From positions 558,001 through 622,000 of the forward strand of contig CAVSBJ010000024.1 in the NCBI GenBank assembly GCA_963726105.1: a stretch of 64,000 bases of DNA, written 5' to 3'. Below are positions 8,526 through 18,181 of the stretch, in pieces. Each line of letters begins with the position of its first letter. The stretch's first letter is position 1. The notes under the pieces were generated by a model. The model saw only the letters and a list, made by a program, of their open reading frames with translations. It did not search any database and was not told where the DNA came from. The DNA comes from Roseiarcus sp963726105. Lineage in GTDB: Bacteria; Pseudomonadota; Alphaproteobacteria; Rhizobiales; Beijerinckiaceae. A program made the position numbers and the translations under genes.

Positions 8526-10280
8526 ATGGCCGAAACACGCAAGCTCGCCGCGATTATGGCCGTCGACGTCGTCGGTTATTCCCGCTTAATGGGGGAGGAT
8601 GAGGCAGGGACAGCGAGGGTCGTGCGCGAGCATCGGGACGCGGCGCGACCCTTCGTGTCGGACAGGGGCGGGCGTATGGTCAAGACGATGGGCGACGGGC
8701 TGCTGCTGGAGTTTCCGTCCGTGGTCGACGCAGTGGAATGCGCAGCCGCAATCCAGAGACTGATGGTCGAGCGAAACGCTGAAACGCCTGAGAGCAGACG
8801 CATCGTCTATCGCGTCGGCGTTCATCTCGGCGACGTGCTGATCGAAGGCGAGGACATCATTGGCGAGGGGGTCAATATCGCGTCGCGTTTGGAGGGAATC
8901 TGCGAACCGGGCGGGGTGCTGATATCCGGCTCTGTCTATGAGCACGTGCGTGGGCAAGTCGAAGCCAGCTTCGTCGATCTCGGCGAACAAGACCTTAAAA
9001 ACATCGCCCGGCCCGTGCGCGCCTATCGTGTGGCCATCGACGGTTCCGCGACAGCTGATGCACCAACAAAGCTCCAAGTCGCGGCCGCAATCCGAGACAG
9101 GCCCTCGATTGCGGTCTTGCCATTTCAAAACATGAGTGGCGACCCGGAGCAGGACTATTTCGCCGACGGCATTTCCGAAGACATCATAACCGCCTTGTCG
9201 AAACTGTCTCAGCTCTTCGTGATCGCCCGCAACTCCGCATTCTCCTTCAAGGGCAAGAATGTCCAGGTCCAGGAGATCGGCAAGACTCTCGGGGCCCGCT
9301 ATGTGCTCGAGGGCAGCGTGCGCAAAGTCGACAAGCGCGTCCGGATCACGGCTCAGCTAATCGACGCCGCCAATGACGGCCATCTCTGGGCGGAGCGTTT
9401 CGACCGGGAATTGACCGACATTTTCGCCGTGCAAGATGACGTGACCGTGCAGATCGTGGGCGCGCTTTCGCTCAACCTCACACATGGCGATCGCCGTCGG
9501 CTGATGGCGGAGCAGACCGACAATATGGAGGCTTTCGACTGTTTCCTGCGCGGCCGGGAACTATGGTGGCTGCACGCGAAAGAGCCCAACGCCCAGGCAC
9601 GGGAGCTGCTGCTTCGCGCCACCGAACTCGACCCGCAATTCGCGCCGGGATTCGCTTGGCTAGGGGCTGCGCATATCAACGACTATGTTAGTCAATGGAC
9701 CGACCAGCCGTCACGTTCGCTCGATCTCGCGTATGAGGCGGCCACTCGGTCAGCAGCGCTCGATCCGAAATTGCCCGCCGCTTATTGGGCTCTGATCTTC
9801 GCTAATCTCTGGATGCGGCGCTACGACGACGCGATCCGCGCGGGGGAGTCCGCGATTGCCAACAACCCCAATGACGCTGAGGCCTCCAACGGACTCGGCG
9901 TGGTGCTGCACTACGGCGGCCGCTCGGCGGAGGCCCTGCGCTATTTCGAGCGAGCGATGGCGCTAAACCCTTTGTGTCCCGGCATGTGGCTGCACTTTCA
10001 AGGCCAAGTCTACTATCAATTGCAACGATACGAGGAAGCCGAAAACGTCCTCAAGCGGCGGATCTTCCGCGCCCCTGAGACGGACGCCTCTCGTGTGCTC
10101 CTAGCCGCCACTTATGGCCAGACGGGTCGCCTCGACGAGGCGCGCGAACAGTGGCGCGAGGTCCTTCGCGTCAACCCCGCCTATTCTCTGGAACACAGGC
10201 GCAAGGTGCTGCCGTACAAGAACCCCGCCGATTTCGAGACCGTCGTTGATGGGCTCAGAAAGGCGGGCGTGGTTGAATAG
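8526..10280 (+). CDS. class III adenylate/guanylate cyclase with TolB-like and TPR domains
   Basis: A 584-residue protein. Residues 1-170 form a class III cyclase domain: MAVDVVGYSRLMGEDEAGT carries the first metal Asp, KTMGDGLLLEF the second, and GEGVNIASRLEG the transition-state part. Residues 195-330 match the TolB-like domain common in rhizobial cyclases (RPSIAVLPFQNMSGDPEQDY). From about 370 to the C-terminus there are tetratricopeptide repeats (for example YGGRSAEALRYFERAMALNP). There is no signal peptide or membrane segment, so it is cytoplasmic. It probably makes cAMP from ATP; the TPR part likely binds partners. Such genes are highly multicopy in Hyphomicrobiales, and it stands alone here. 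Confidence 0.9.
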   Translation: MAETRKLAAIMAVDVVGYSRLMGEDEAGTARVVREHRDAARPFVSDRGGRMVKTMGDGLLLEFPSVVDAVECAAAIQRLMVERNAETPESRRIVYRVGVHLGDVLIEGEDIIGEGVNIASRLEGICEPGGVLISGSVYEHVRGQVEASFVDLGEQDLKNIARPVRAYRVAIDGSATADAPTKLQVAAAIRDRPSIAVLPFQNMSGDPEQDYFADGISEDIITALSKLSQLFVIARNSAFSFKGKNVQVQEIGKTLGARYVLEGSVRKVDKRVRITAQLIDAANDGHLWAERFDRELTDIFAVQDDVTVQIVGALSLNLTHGDRRRLMAEQTDNMEAFDCFLRGRELWWLHAKEPNAQARELLLRATELDPQFAPGFAWLGAAHINDYVSQWTDQPSRSLDLAYEAATRSAALDPKLPAAYWALIFANLWMRRYDDAIRAGESAIANNPNDAEASNGLGVVLHYGGRSAEALRYFERAMALNPLCPGMWLHFQGQVYYQLQRYEEAENVLKRRIFRAPETDASRVLLAATYGQTGRLDEAREQWREVLRVNPAYSLEHRRKVLPYKNPADFETVVDGLRKAGVVE

Positions 10281-10747
10281 GTTGGCCTGACAACTGGCAG
10301 AAACGACTGTGGCGACACGCTCGGCCCAAAACTGGCGAATGGCGCAGCGCGCGTCAACGCGGCGGGTCACATCGCGCGATTAAAATCCAGCCGAAGCAGA
10401 TCCAATTGTGACACTCGCTCCGAGATTCCACCGACCGCTTCACGTCAACTCCAGCCGTCCGCTTCGCGCACATACCGGTCATTGCCCGAGGGTGCACCGA
10501 ATGGGTCAAATCGACCCTTTTGCGGCCCTATAAGCTCGGCCCTATGAACGGACGGTAAGCGCGAGCAAGCGGACTTTGTCTGAAGGCGTCGGCTGCGCCA
10601 TGAGCGGGTATTTCCCTCGCAAAAAATACCGACGCCCAGAGTTCCGCCCGACGTTAGGCCTATGGGAAGCGTCCGCTGGCTTGCGAAGGGGCCGAGTCAC
10701 CGCATTCTTTCATGCGATCGTCGAGGGGCGAGCCCTGAGACTTCAGA
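10281..10747. other. intergenic region between the cyclase and autotransporter genes; no gene seen
   Basis: This is convergent space of 467 bp. The only frame of any length (10576-10863) overlaps the autotransporter gene antisense and has no recognisable content. No hairpin followed by a T-run was noticed. Confidence 0.45.
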
Positions 10748-13700
10748 TCACCACGTATATCTTGCGCCAAACGCGCCTCGAACGCCGTTTCGTTTCTCGT
10801 TCTCGGCAGCGCCGACCGCGAATTCATAGTCGACATTGGCGAAGACGGAGACGCTGGCGTTGATCCTTCCGGTCAGGCCCGCGCCAAACTCAAGCATGGT
10901 CGCTTGATTCACCAGCGGCACGCTGGCCGTCCCGGAAAAGACGGTGTTGGCCTCAGCTCCCCAATCCCGCCAGAGATTGGCCCTGAGATAGGGCTGCCAC
11001 ACTTGACCGCCCGCAGTCGTAATCGTCCATTTGGTCCGCAGCCCGATGCGCCCGCTTGGTCCCGTCGTATCGCCGAGGGCGACATCGCCAAGCCCGTCAT
11101 AGTCGTGCCGGAACGAAACCTTTTGCCATAGAATTTGCCCCTGCGGCTCGATCACGAATCCCGGCCCGAGTTGCGGCCAAGCGAATGGATAGCCGCCCTC
11201 GAGGGAGCCGATGAAACCCGTGCCGTCAGTGTTAAGCCTCGCGAACTGGGTGCTGGCCGACCCGTAATACCAGGTCCCTTGCAACACGGCGTCGAGATAC
11301 CAACCGCCGGGCCCGACATGCGTCCAGTAGCCGCCCGCCGACCAGGCGTCGAGGTTCATCGATCCGGTGTGGGTGAGGACATAGGCCGTCGCCGCCGGAT
11401 TGGTGACCAGGCCGTCCACGTCGGCGTTCACGTCGCCATAAGCGCCATAGAGGCCGGCGCGCTCAGAGTGACCGGCGATCAGAGATCCCCGCAGAAGATC
11501 GATGCCGCCCTGGAAGCCGCCGAGATTGCCACTGGCGCGGGGATCGGCGAAGGCTTGATAGTGGTTGTCGAGCGTTTGGCCGAAAAAGCGGCCCCAGACC
11601 GAGGGCGAAAACAACGGGCAGGGCGCCGGCTGCGACTTCCTGGTCGGCAGGGCGGCCGGCTTCTTGGTCGGCAGGTCGACCGCTGAAGTTTGCGCGGCGG
11701 CGGGCGTGAGCTGAACGGCGCAACCGTCGGGCTCGTAGGTGTCGCCGACCCGATCGTCGAGCGTGCCGAGGATCGAGAGCCCCAACTGCCGGGCGAGAGG
11801 CTGCACCACGCCATAGGTCGCGAGTTCGGGCCCGATGATCGGAAAGGCAACTCCGGGCGGCAGCGGGTTCGGTGGCGGATCAATGGGGAATGGCGGGATC
11901 GGAGGCACGACCGGCGGGACTACCGGCGGCTCTGGCGGGATGGGCGGGGCAACGAAATCCGAGCGCAGGAACCAGTCATTCGAAAAGTTGCCCGGGTTAA
12001 GACCACCCCGGAACAGATCGTAGGTGAACGCACCGGCCCGCAATTCGCCATTCAACAGAGTGAAGTTGTTGGGCGTCGTCGTGGCGCCGTTGATCGCCTC
12101 GACCAGTCGGATGCCGTCGCGGTCGCCTGTCTCTCCGCCCGTGCCGCCGAAATTCGTCACGAGTATCCCGCCGGGAGCGTCGGTGATCGCGTGATTGAGC
12201 ACCAGAAGGTCGGTGTGTTGCACCGATGCGTCGTTCAGCTCCGTATTGAACAAGATTCTGCTGCCCGACTCGAAAGAGGCCCGGGCCGCGTCGATCGTGA
12301 AGACGCTGAACCCCTGCGCCGGCGGCGCATTGCCCGCGATGTTGAACGTCGCGCCAGACTGCAAAGTGAATTGATTGACCGCGACCGTGCCCGCGACGCC
12401 GCCCTGCAGGATCGCGCCAGGGTTCACGGTGAAATTGGTATTCGGCGCGTTCACGCCATAGACCGCGCTATGGGCGACCTCGAACGAGCCTTCTTGAACC
12501 GTTGTTTGGGCGAAGATATTCGAGACATTCTGATTGAGGGCGCCGTCGAAGCTGACTATCCCGGCGCCGGTTTTGGTAACCGAGACGACCCCGTTCGCGC
12601 TATTGCTTTCGATCGGATCAAAAAACGAAATCCTTTGGCCGGCGGCCGTATTGAACGTGGCTTGCGACGCTGACCCAGCATTGTTGAAGTAAATGGCATT
12701 GGGCGCCGCTCCGCCGTTTTTGGTGTTGCCGGAAAAGGTGATATTGCCGCCCGCTGCGTTCAACGCGAGATTGCCGCCATTGAGATAGATCGCGCCGCCC
12801 TGTCCGCCCGCCATATTGCCGGAAAGGCCGATGTCGCCGCCGGTCGCGTTCAGGTTGAGATTGCCGGAGTTGAGATAGATGACCCCGCCGAACCCACCCG
12901 CGGCATTGCTGCTGATCGTGGCGGGGCCGTTTGCGTTCAGGGTGAACCCACTGCCGGCATAGACCGCCCCACCGTTCCCTGTAGTGGCGCCATTGCCTTC
13001 TATCGTGATCCCAACGCCGGTGATCGTCACGAGCCCGTTCTGGCTGTAGATCCCACCGCCGCTAGAACCGGCCATGTTGCTGGTGATGCCGACGTTCGCT
13101 GCGCTGTTGCCGATCGTGACGGCGCCGCCACCACCCTCGTAGATCGCGCCGCCATTTGATCCGGCGGCGTTGCCGGTGACGCTGACGTTCCCTCCACTGA
13201 TGCTGATCAGGACGGAGCCGTTCGTCTCGTAGATGGCTCCGCCACTCCCGGACGGGGCCATGTTGTTCATCAGCGTGACGTTGCCGTTTTCGGTTACCGA
13301 ACCATTGTTGTCGTAGATCGCGCCGCCGTTAGATCCAGCGACGCTGCCGGCGATATTGCCGATGATCTCGACCGTCGCGCCGTTGGCGTCACCCATCAGG
13401 ACGGAGCCGCTATTCTCGAAGACCGCTCCGCCGTTTCCTCCCGCCATGTTGCCTTGAAGCGTGATGTCAGCACCGTCTATGGTTACCCCAGTGTTTCGAC
13501 TGTTGATGGCGCCGCCATTGGCTGTGGCCGTGTTGCCTGTGATGATGACGGTTGATCCGACGCTGCCGATCGAGACGCTGTTGCTTTCTTCATCGATGGC
13601 GCCGCCATTGCCGCCCATGGCATGGTTATTCGAGAGCGTGACGTTACCATTTACGGTTATCGAGTTGTTTTGAGCGAAGACCCCGCCGCCATTCTGTGAA

Positions 13701-14554
13701 GCCATGTTGTTGGTGAAGGTGACGTTCGATGCGCTGCTGTCGCCGATGATGACAGATTGGCCACCGGTGTTGTGGATGGCGCCGCCACTGCCTGATGTGG
13801 CCCTGTTCCCCGAAAAAGTAGCGTTGCCCGATAGAGCTAACGCAGCGTTTGCATCGTCGATAGCGCCGCCATTCAGTGCGGTGTTACCGGTGAAAACGAC
13901 GGTCGATCCGGGACTGCCGATGCTCAAGGTGCCGTTTAAATTGGGGAAGCCGATGGCGCCGCCGCTGCCTGTGGCCGTGTTGTTCAGGAATGTTGCGCTA
14001 CCTGTTATAGGTATAGAGGTCCCCGAAGCAACGTTGCTGCCGGAGATCGCGCCGCCATTGCTCCTGCTGCCGCCTGTTATGGTAATAGTTTGAATGGGAG
14101 CGTTTCCAAAGTCCAGAGTCGCCGCAGGCGAGTTTTGGGGAAAGCTAAAAAAGGCGCCATTACTTAACGTGAGCGTATGTCCATTCCCGTTAACGATTAG
14201 AGTAGCTCCGTTCGCCAGCGATACCATTTGGGATTGAGTTAGATCGCTTGTCAGATTGAATACAGTACCATTGGGTGGATTAGTGGGAATTTGTTGCGCC
14301 ACAGCCTGGCGAACAAACGGAACGGACATTGTGACGGCCGATAGGAGGATCAGGCTGAGGCAACGGGCCGCCGTTTGGGTCGAGCAGCCCGCACGCGCTC
14401 GGCCAGGTCGCGGCGCCGAGAGCGCAGGCCACACCGGCGGAGGCGAGGAGGCGCCATCGCAATCATGAGCGCAGGGCCCATACTGCCGCCGCTGACGGCG
14501 GTCGACCGGCCCTGCGCGTCCCGCACGCCCAGTATTGGCGTATGCACCCGGCAT
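10748..14554 (-). CDS. autotransporter with Pmp-like GGAI/FxxN repeats and C-terminal beta-barrel
   Basis: Type V secretion protein of up to 1268 residues. A long polar N-region precedes a hydrophobic signal segment (CLSLILLSAVTMSVPFV, then AVAQ) near residues 65-88. The true start may be GTG 14434 rather than 14554. The passenger (about 90-640) is built of some 17-20 irregular repeats with GGAI(Y/H/D) and FxxN-like motifs (FLNN, FTGN, FSGN, FTNN), as in chlamydial polymorphic membrane proteins and other beta-helix adhesins. A Pro-rich linker (PPEPPVVPPVVPPIPPFPID) leads to a roughly 300-residue barrel ending in an aromatic residue (ARYTW). It is very likely surface-exposed, as adhesin or secreted passenger. 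No protease or lipase motif was seen. Confidence 0.88.
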   Translation of the reverse strand: MPGAYANTGRAGRAGPVDRRQRRQYGPCAHDCDGASSPPPVWPALSAPRPGRARAGCSTQTAARCLSLILLSAVTMSVPFVRQAVAQQIPTNPPNGTVFNLTSDLTQSQMVSLANGATLIVNGNGHTLTLSNGAFFSFPQNSPAATLDFGNAPIQTITITGGSRSNGGAISGSNVASGTSIPITGSATFLNNTATGSGGAIGFPNLNGTLSIGSPGSTVVFTGNTALNGGAIDDANAALALSGNATFSGNRATSGSGGAIHNTGGQSVIIGDSSASNVTFTNNMASQNGGGVFAQNNSITVNGNVTLSNNHAMGGNGGAIDEESNSVSIGSVGSTVIITGNTATANGGAINSRNTGVTIDGADITLQGNMAGGNGGAVFENSGSVLMGDANGATVEIIGNIAGSVAGSNGGAIYDNNGSVTENGNVTLMNNMAPSGSGGAIYETNGSVLISISGGNVSVTGNAAGSNGGAIYEGGGGAVTIGNSAANVGITSNMAGSSGGGIYSQNGLVTITGVGITIEGNGATTGNGGAVYAGSGFTLNANGPATISSNAAGGFGGVIYLNSGNLNLNATGGDIGLSGNMAGGQGGAIYLNGGNLALNAAGGNITFSGNTKNGGAAPNAIYFNNAGSASQATFNTAAGQRISFFDPIESNSANGVVSVTKTGAGIVSFDGALNQNVSNIFAQTTVQEGSFEVAHSAVYGVNAPNTNFTVNPGAILQGGVAGTVAVNQFTLQSGATFNIAGNAPPAQGFSVFTIDAARASFESGSRILFNTELNDASVQHTDLLVLNHAITDAPGGILVTNFGGTGGETGDRDGIRLVEAINGATTTPNNFTLLNGELRAGAFTYDLFRGGLNPGNFSNDWFLRSDFVAPPIPPEPPVVPPVVPPIPPFPIDPPPNPLPPGVAFPIIGPELATYGVVQPLARQLGLSILGTLDDRVGDTYEPDGCAVQLTPAAAQTSAVDLPTKKPAALPTRKSQPAPCPLFSPSVWGRFFGQTLDNHYQAFADPRASGNLGGFQGGIDLLRGSLIAGHSERAGLYGAYGDVNADVDGLVTNPAATAYVLTHTGSMNLDAWSAGGYWTHVGPGGWYLDAVLQGTWYYGSASTQFARLNTDGTGFIGSLEGGYPFAWPQLGPGFVIEPQGQILWQKVSFRHDYDGLGDVALGDTTGPSGRIGLRTKWTITTAGGQVWQPYLRANLWRDWGAEANTVFSGTASVPLVNQATMLEFGAGLTGRINASVSVFANVDYEFAVGAAENEKRNGVRGAFGARYTW

Positions 14555-15357
14555 CCTACAGCCTCCCTCAGGGGCGAACCGGTCCCCGTCCTGCTGCTGC
14601 GATTCCGACCTCTTTACCTAGCGGATTCGCCTTGGGGCGGACACTCTTACGACGCGGAAAAACCGAGGATTTGACTGATAGGCGGCGAAAACTCGGCTTG
14701 TATGCCTTTTTTGTCACAATTGCACGAGCGGACTGCGGCTGTCGTTTAGTGAAATACGCTTCGCGTAGCTGTTCTCGGCTCCGTAACCCGTCAAGGGACA
14801 GGGATTAATCGCCCTTCCGGCGCCGTTCGCGCGTCAGACCGCGCGCGAGAGCGCGATCACGGTCGCTGCGGCCTCGAACCCGCGCCAGCGCACGGCCCAC
14901 CGCGCCGTCGCAGCTACCGGCCCGTTCGGGTCGCCATCAATTCCTATGACCGCTTTCCGTCGCAAGGTTGTCGGACGGCGAAGGAGAACCCGCGACGATG
15001 ATCGCCGCCAGACGTTTCGGAACGTTGGCGAGGACGAGGCGGATCGGTCGCGTATGTGTCTCCGCTTGCCCACCACTTATGGGAGGGGATCGGTGAGTCC
15101 GTGGAGAGACGGATCGTCGCAAGGTCAAGTTTGTTGCAGTCGAATAGGGAGGTCACTACACCGCGCGCCAAACGTGGCATGTCAAGGTGCTTTGACAAGG
15201 AGCAGCCTGCCGCGCTCTTTCGTGGCCTGTCATAATTGCCTTAAGGCAATCCATCGGGCGAGGATCGCGTGACCCTCGCGCGAGAGATCGAGTTGGTTCC
15301 AGCCATGGATTGAGGGCCGCCCACCAAAGGGCTGAATCCTGCTCAGGGAGGAAGAAT
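14555..15357. other. 803-bp region without a convincing gene
   Basis: Several overlapping short frames exist on both strands (14834-15272), but none shows a recognisable domain. A minus-strand stretch containing VPKRLAAIIVAG faintly recalls the start of a cyclase domain but leads nowhere. The AGGGAGGAAG ribosome site of the truncated ligase is at the right end. This is probably decayed island sequence plus the autotransporter promoter. Confidence 0.4.
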
Positions 15358-15566
15358 ATGGCGAAGACCTGGTTCGACCCGAGGGTACCCAACTCCGACA
15401 TTTGCGTCCTGCGGAACCTCGTTGACCAGCGATCGGAAGGGAGCGCCGACCGGGTCTTCGCGAAATTCGCCGATTGCGGTGAATGGACGTTCCGACAGCT
15501 TTGCGAGATTACGCGAAGTTCGGCGGCTGCCCTGCAGGCGCTGGGTATTCGTCAGGGCGACCACGA
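15358..15566 (+). pseudogene. N-terminal fragment of an AMP-dependent acyl-CoA synthetase
   Basis: Starts at ATG 15358 behind a good ribosome site. The first 69 residues match the start of class I adenylate-forming ligases of the crotonobetaine/carnitine-CoA ligase type: LRNLVDQRSEGSADRVFAKF, GEWTFRQLCEIT and ALQALGIRQGD. At about 15566 the match stops dead, where an opposite-strand integrase fragment begins. Intact enzymes are about 500-550 residues, so all catalytic motifs are absent. It is not a fragment of the benzoate-CoA ligase at 47.6 kb, whose N-terminus differs. Confidence 0.75.
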
Positions 15567-15567
15567 G

Positions 15568-15793
15568 CCATCAGCACGCTGCGGGCCTGCTTGCGAGCCA
15601 GATCAGGCGTCCACACGCCATGCCGCCCTATGCGCTGCCATCGTTGCACGCCATCCAACGTTCGGTAGACGATGGAGTAGGTCACAACGTCGCTGAATTG
15701 CCGGCGAACGTTGAGGCCGTGGATCTCCGTATCCCAAATGATCGATTTTGGGGGGAGCGCCGCGATTGCCCTCAGGCTGATTCTTGCTCGCAT
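15568..15793 (-). pseudogene. tyrosine recombinase (integrase), N-terminal fragment
   Basis: The first 75 residues of a phage/ICE-type integrase remain, covering the arm-binding domain: RAIAALPPKSIIWDTEIHGL, VRRQFSDVVTYSIVYRT, then QRWQRIGRHGVWTPDLARKQ. The core-binding and catalytic domains (Arg-His-Arg-Tyr) are missing, cut at the junction with the ligase fragment. It reads away from the tRNA-Arg gene 160 bp to its right, the usual position of an island integrase next to its tRNA attachment site. Confidence 0.8.
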
Positions 15794-15952
15794 TGTTCTA
15801 CCAATCCTAGCCGTTCATTTAGCTACGGATAGGCATGAATTCGAAGCATGGCAACCAAATTGAAGCCAATGCTACATAATTTGTTGCGCTTCAGGGTCGG
15901 CCCAGGAAAGCGCAACAAAATCAAAGCATTTCAAACTTGGAGGAGGTTTGTT

Positions 15953-16029
<77 letters not shown>

Positions 16030-16178
16030 ATCGTCTGTGCTCTTAGCCGAATTCCGCAGGCATGGAAACGCCCTTGCGGCCCAAACCTGCACATCCATCG
16101 GATCATTCGAGATCGGGCGGCTTGACGAGGGCTTGCCGACGGCCCATTGCCCAACTTTCGAGTCTCAAGAGGAGCGCC

Positions 16179-16940
16179 TTGCGCGGTTTTGGTTCCACTC
16201 GGCTCATCGCCGCGGCCTTATTCGCGCTTCTGGCTGGTGACGCGCTCGCCGAGGCGGACGAGCTGGTCAATTTCGCCAGCGCCGGTCAGGGCGGCGCGAT
16301 CCAGGGCTATCTCACGAGGCCGAAGGGAGCGGGCCCATTCCCGGCCGTCGTTCTTCTTCACACCTGTCTCGGCATGCCGGCTGAACGAACTTCGATCGGC
16401 GAGCGGATCGCGGCTTGGGGCTATGTCGCCCTGTTCGTCGACGATTTTGCAACGCGTGGTCTGAAGGAGACTTGCGCCGTCGACTTCAAGCCAGCGCTGC
16501 CGGACGCTAAGGGCGCCCTCGCCTATCTGGCCAGCCTTTCCTACGTGAACGCGGCCCGGATCGCGACGGTCGGGTTTTCCCAGGGAGGCGACACCGCGCT
16601 CACGATCGCAAGCCGCAGCGCGGCCGGTTTTAAGGCGGCTGCCGCTTTCTATCCCCCTTGCGCCAACCTGGAGGGGACCGCGTTCACCATCCCGACCCTG
16701 ATCCTCGTCGGGGCGAAGGACGAGGTGACGCCCGCGCGAGACTGCGCCGAGCTCGCGAAGCGGCAGGCGCCAGGCATGGTGAAGTTCGTCGTCTACCCCA
16801 GCGCAGCCCACGCCTTTGACCTGCCTGAGTTCGCCGCGGGGACAAAAGTCGTGGGAATGCCGCTGTCCTACGACCACAACGCCGCTTCGCGATCCTGGGC
16901 GGAGCTGCGCGCCTTCCTCGCGGCTCGGCTCAAGCGCTAA
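16179..16940 (+). CDS. secreted dienelactone hydrolase-family protein
   Basis: Alpha/beta-hydrolase of about 253 residues with an N-terminal signal peptide (RLIAAALFALLAGDALA, then EAD). I prefer the TTG start at 16179, behind AAGAGGAG, because it puts the signal peptide at the very N-terminus; an in-frame ATG at 16062 would add 39 unlikely residues. Catalytic residues are visible: nucleophile Ser in VGFSQGGD, Asp in VGAKDEVTP, His in SAAHAFDLPE. The family usually has Cys in place of this Ser for true dienelactone hydrolase, so this is a general periplasmic esterase/hydrolase. The substrate is unknown. Confidence 0.82.
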   Translation: MRGFGSTRLIAAALFALLAGDALAEADELVNFASAGQGGAIQGYLTRPKGAGPFPAVVLLHTCLGMPAERTSIGERIAAWGYVALFVDDFATRGLKETCAVDFKPALPDAKGALAYLASLSYVNAARIATVGFSQGGDTALTIASRSAAGFKAAAAFYPPCANLEGTAFTIPTLILVGAKDEVTPARDCAELAKRQAPGMVKFVVYPSAAHAFDLPEFAAGTKVVGMPLSYDHNAASRSWAELRAFLAARLKR

Positions 16941-17045
16941 GAGCCGTCGCCGCATTCGGCGATCGGCTCGGGCCTTGCCCCGATTCCGGACCATTTGTGT
17001 TAGACACCGCCCGAATCCTCGAGACGCTCGATTGAAGGAGCCTTG

Positions 17046-17870
17046 ATGCTTAGACGCGAATTTCTCCTTGGCGCGGCCGCTGCCCTCGCCTCCACGCCTG
17101 CCGCCGCCCTGGCCGCCGACGGTCCCCCGCTTTCGAGCAAGGCCGCATTCGTCGCCTGGATGACGGCCAATCGTCCGGCGGAGGACCCGAAATATCTCGA
17201 GCGGCGCTGGGACCGCTATCAGGTGCTGCTAAGCTTCAACGACCTCTGGACACCCGCCGACAAGCGCGCCTTCCTGATGACGCCGCGCCAGGAGTTCTGC
17301 CTGCCCGAAGACAAGGACAGCGCCTATGTTGGGCATTATCTCGACATCGGTTTCGGCGTCACCATCACGCCGCCGGGCACGATGGGCCGCATGACCAGCG
17401 CTCTCGATATTCGCTCAAGCGACAAGGTGCTCGAGATCGGCACCGGTTCCGGCTTTCAGTCCGCGCTGCTCACCTATCTCACGCCCCACGTCCATTCGAT
17501 CGAAATCATTCCCGAGCTCGCCCAGCGCACGCGCGGCGTCTACGATCGCTTGATCGGCGCGGGTTATCGCGAATATTCCGCGATCACGACCCGAAACAGT
17601 GACGGCTATAACGGCTGGGAGGAGGCGGCGCCGTTCGACAAGATCATCGTCACCTGTGGTATCGATCACATTCCCCCGCCACTCTTGCAGCAATTGAAGC
17701 CGACGGGGATCATGGTCATTCCCGTCGGTCCGCCAGGAGCGCAGCATATCCTGAAAGTGGTCAAGAAAGTGGGCGTTGACGGCGCGCCCTCGGTCGCGCG
17801 CTCGGACATTTTCGGCGGCAAGGTCATTCCGTTCGTGCCGCTGTCCGGCGGCCACCAGAGCGAGGGCTGA
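17046..17870 (+). CDS. exported protein-L-isoaspartate O-methyltransferase-like protein
   Basis: A 274-residue SAM-dependent methyltransferase preceded by a twin-arginine signal (RREFLLGAAAALASTPAAALA). Motif I of the PCMT family is VLEIGTGSGFQSALL, preceded by the substrate-loop-like region GFGVTITPPGTMGRMTSAL, where PIMT has the active Ser/Thr. Normal PIMT repairs isoaspartyl residues in the cytoplasm; a Tat-exported form is less usual and SAM would not be available in the periplasm, so its real job is uncertain. The start is ATG 17046 rather than the adjacent TTG. AAGGAG lies just upstream. Confidence 0.8.
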   Translation: MLRREFLLGAAAALASTPAAALAADGPPLSSKAAFVAWMTANRPAEDPKYLERRWDRYQVLLSFNDLWTPADKRAFLMTPRQEFCLPEDKDSAYVGHYLDIGFGVTITPPGTMGRMTSALDIRSSDKVLEIGTGSGFQSALLTYLTPHVHSIEIIPELAQRTRGVYDRLIGAGYREYSAITTRNSDGYNGWEEAAPFDKIIVTCGIDHIPPPLLQQLKPTGIMVIPVGPPGAQHILKVVKKVGVDGAPSVARSDIFGGKVIPFVPLSGGHQSEG

Positions 17871-17908
17871 CCCCGCGCGTGAAGTTCGAGGAGAGAGAGG
17901 TCGTATCG

Positions 17909-18178
17909 ATGGGCAGGGTCCTCAATGTGGTGGCGGCCGCGGCAATTCTCGGCGCGGCTACGACTGCATTCGCAGCGGAATCAACGCATAAGACCACCGG
18001 GAAAATCAAGTCCATCGACGTGATGAGGCATGTCATCACGTTGGACGACGGCTCGACCTATAAGGTCGCTCGGGGCGTCAGCATCAAACGCGTGAAGGCC
18101 GGCGAGAAGGTCACGGTGACCACCTCGAAATTCGGCGGCGCCGTCGAAGCCTCTGCGATCACGCCCGCGGTTGATTGA
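17909..18178 (+). CDS. DUF1344 family small secreted protein
   Basis: An 89-residue protein with a signal peptide (VLNVVAAAAILGAATTAFA) and a short OB-like beta domain typical of DUF1344 (TTGKIKSIDVMRHVITLDDG, then STYKVARGVSIKRVKAGEKV). The start is ATG 17909 behind a GAGAGAGG stretch; a GTG at 17879 would add ten residues without purpose. It may be co-transcribed with the methyltransferase 39 bp upstream. The function is unknown; it is a periplasmic protein common in Hyphomicrobiales. Confidence 0.78.
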   Translation: MGRVLNVVAAAAILGAATTAFAAESTHKTTGKIKSIDVMRHVITLDDGSTYKVARGVSIKRVKAGEKVTVTTSKFGGAVEASAITPAVD

Positions 18179-18181
18179 ACC

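Noticed and set aside
10748..14554. Autotransporter repeats considered as a CRISPR-like or tandem DNA repeat
   Set aside because: The periodicity is at protein level (GGAI/FxxN) with variable spacing and sequence; no identical direct DNA repeats.
14834..15272. Short frames on both strands left of the ligase fragment
   Set aside because: No frame shows a domain; the VPKRLAAIIVAG stretch resembling a cyclase start is not followed by cyclase sequence.
15358..15566. Ligase fragment as a duplicate of the benzoate-CoA ligase at 47.6 kb
   Set aside because: The N-terminal sequences differ clearly; the fragment belongs to the crotonobetaine/carnitine-CoA ligase-like group.
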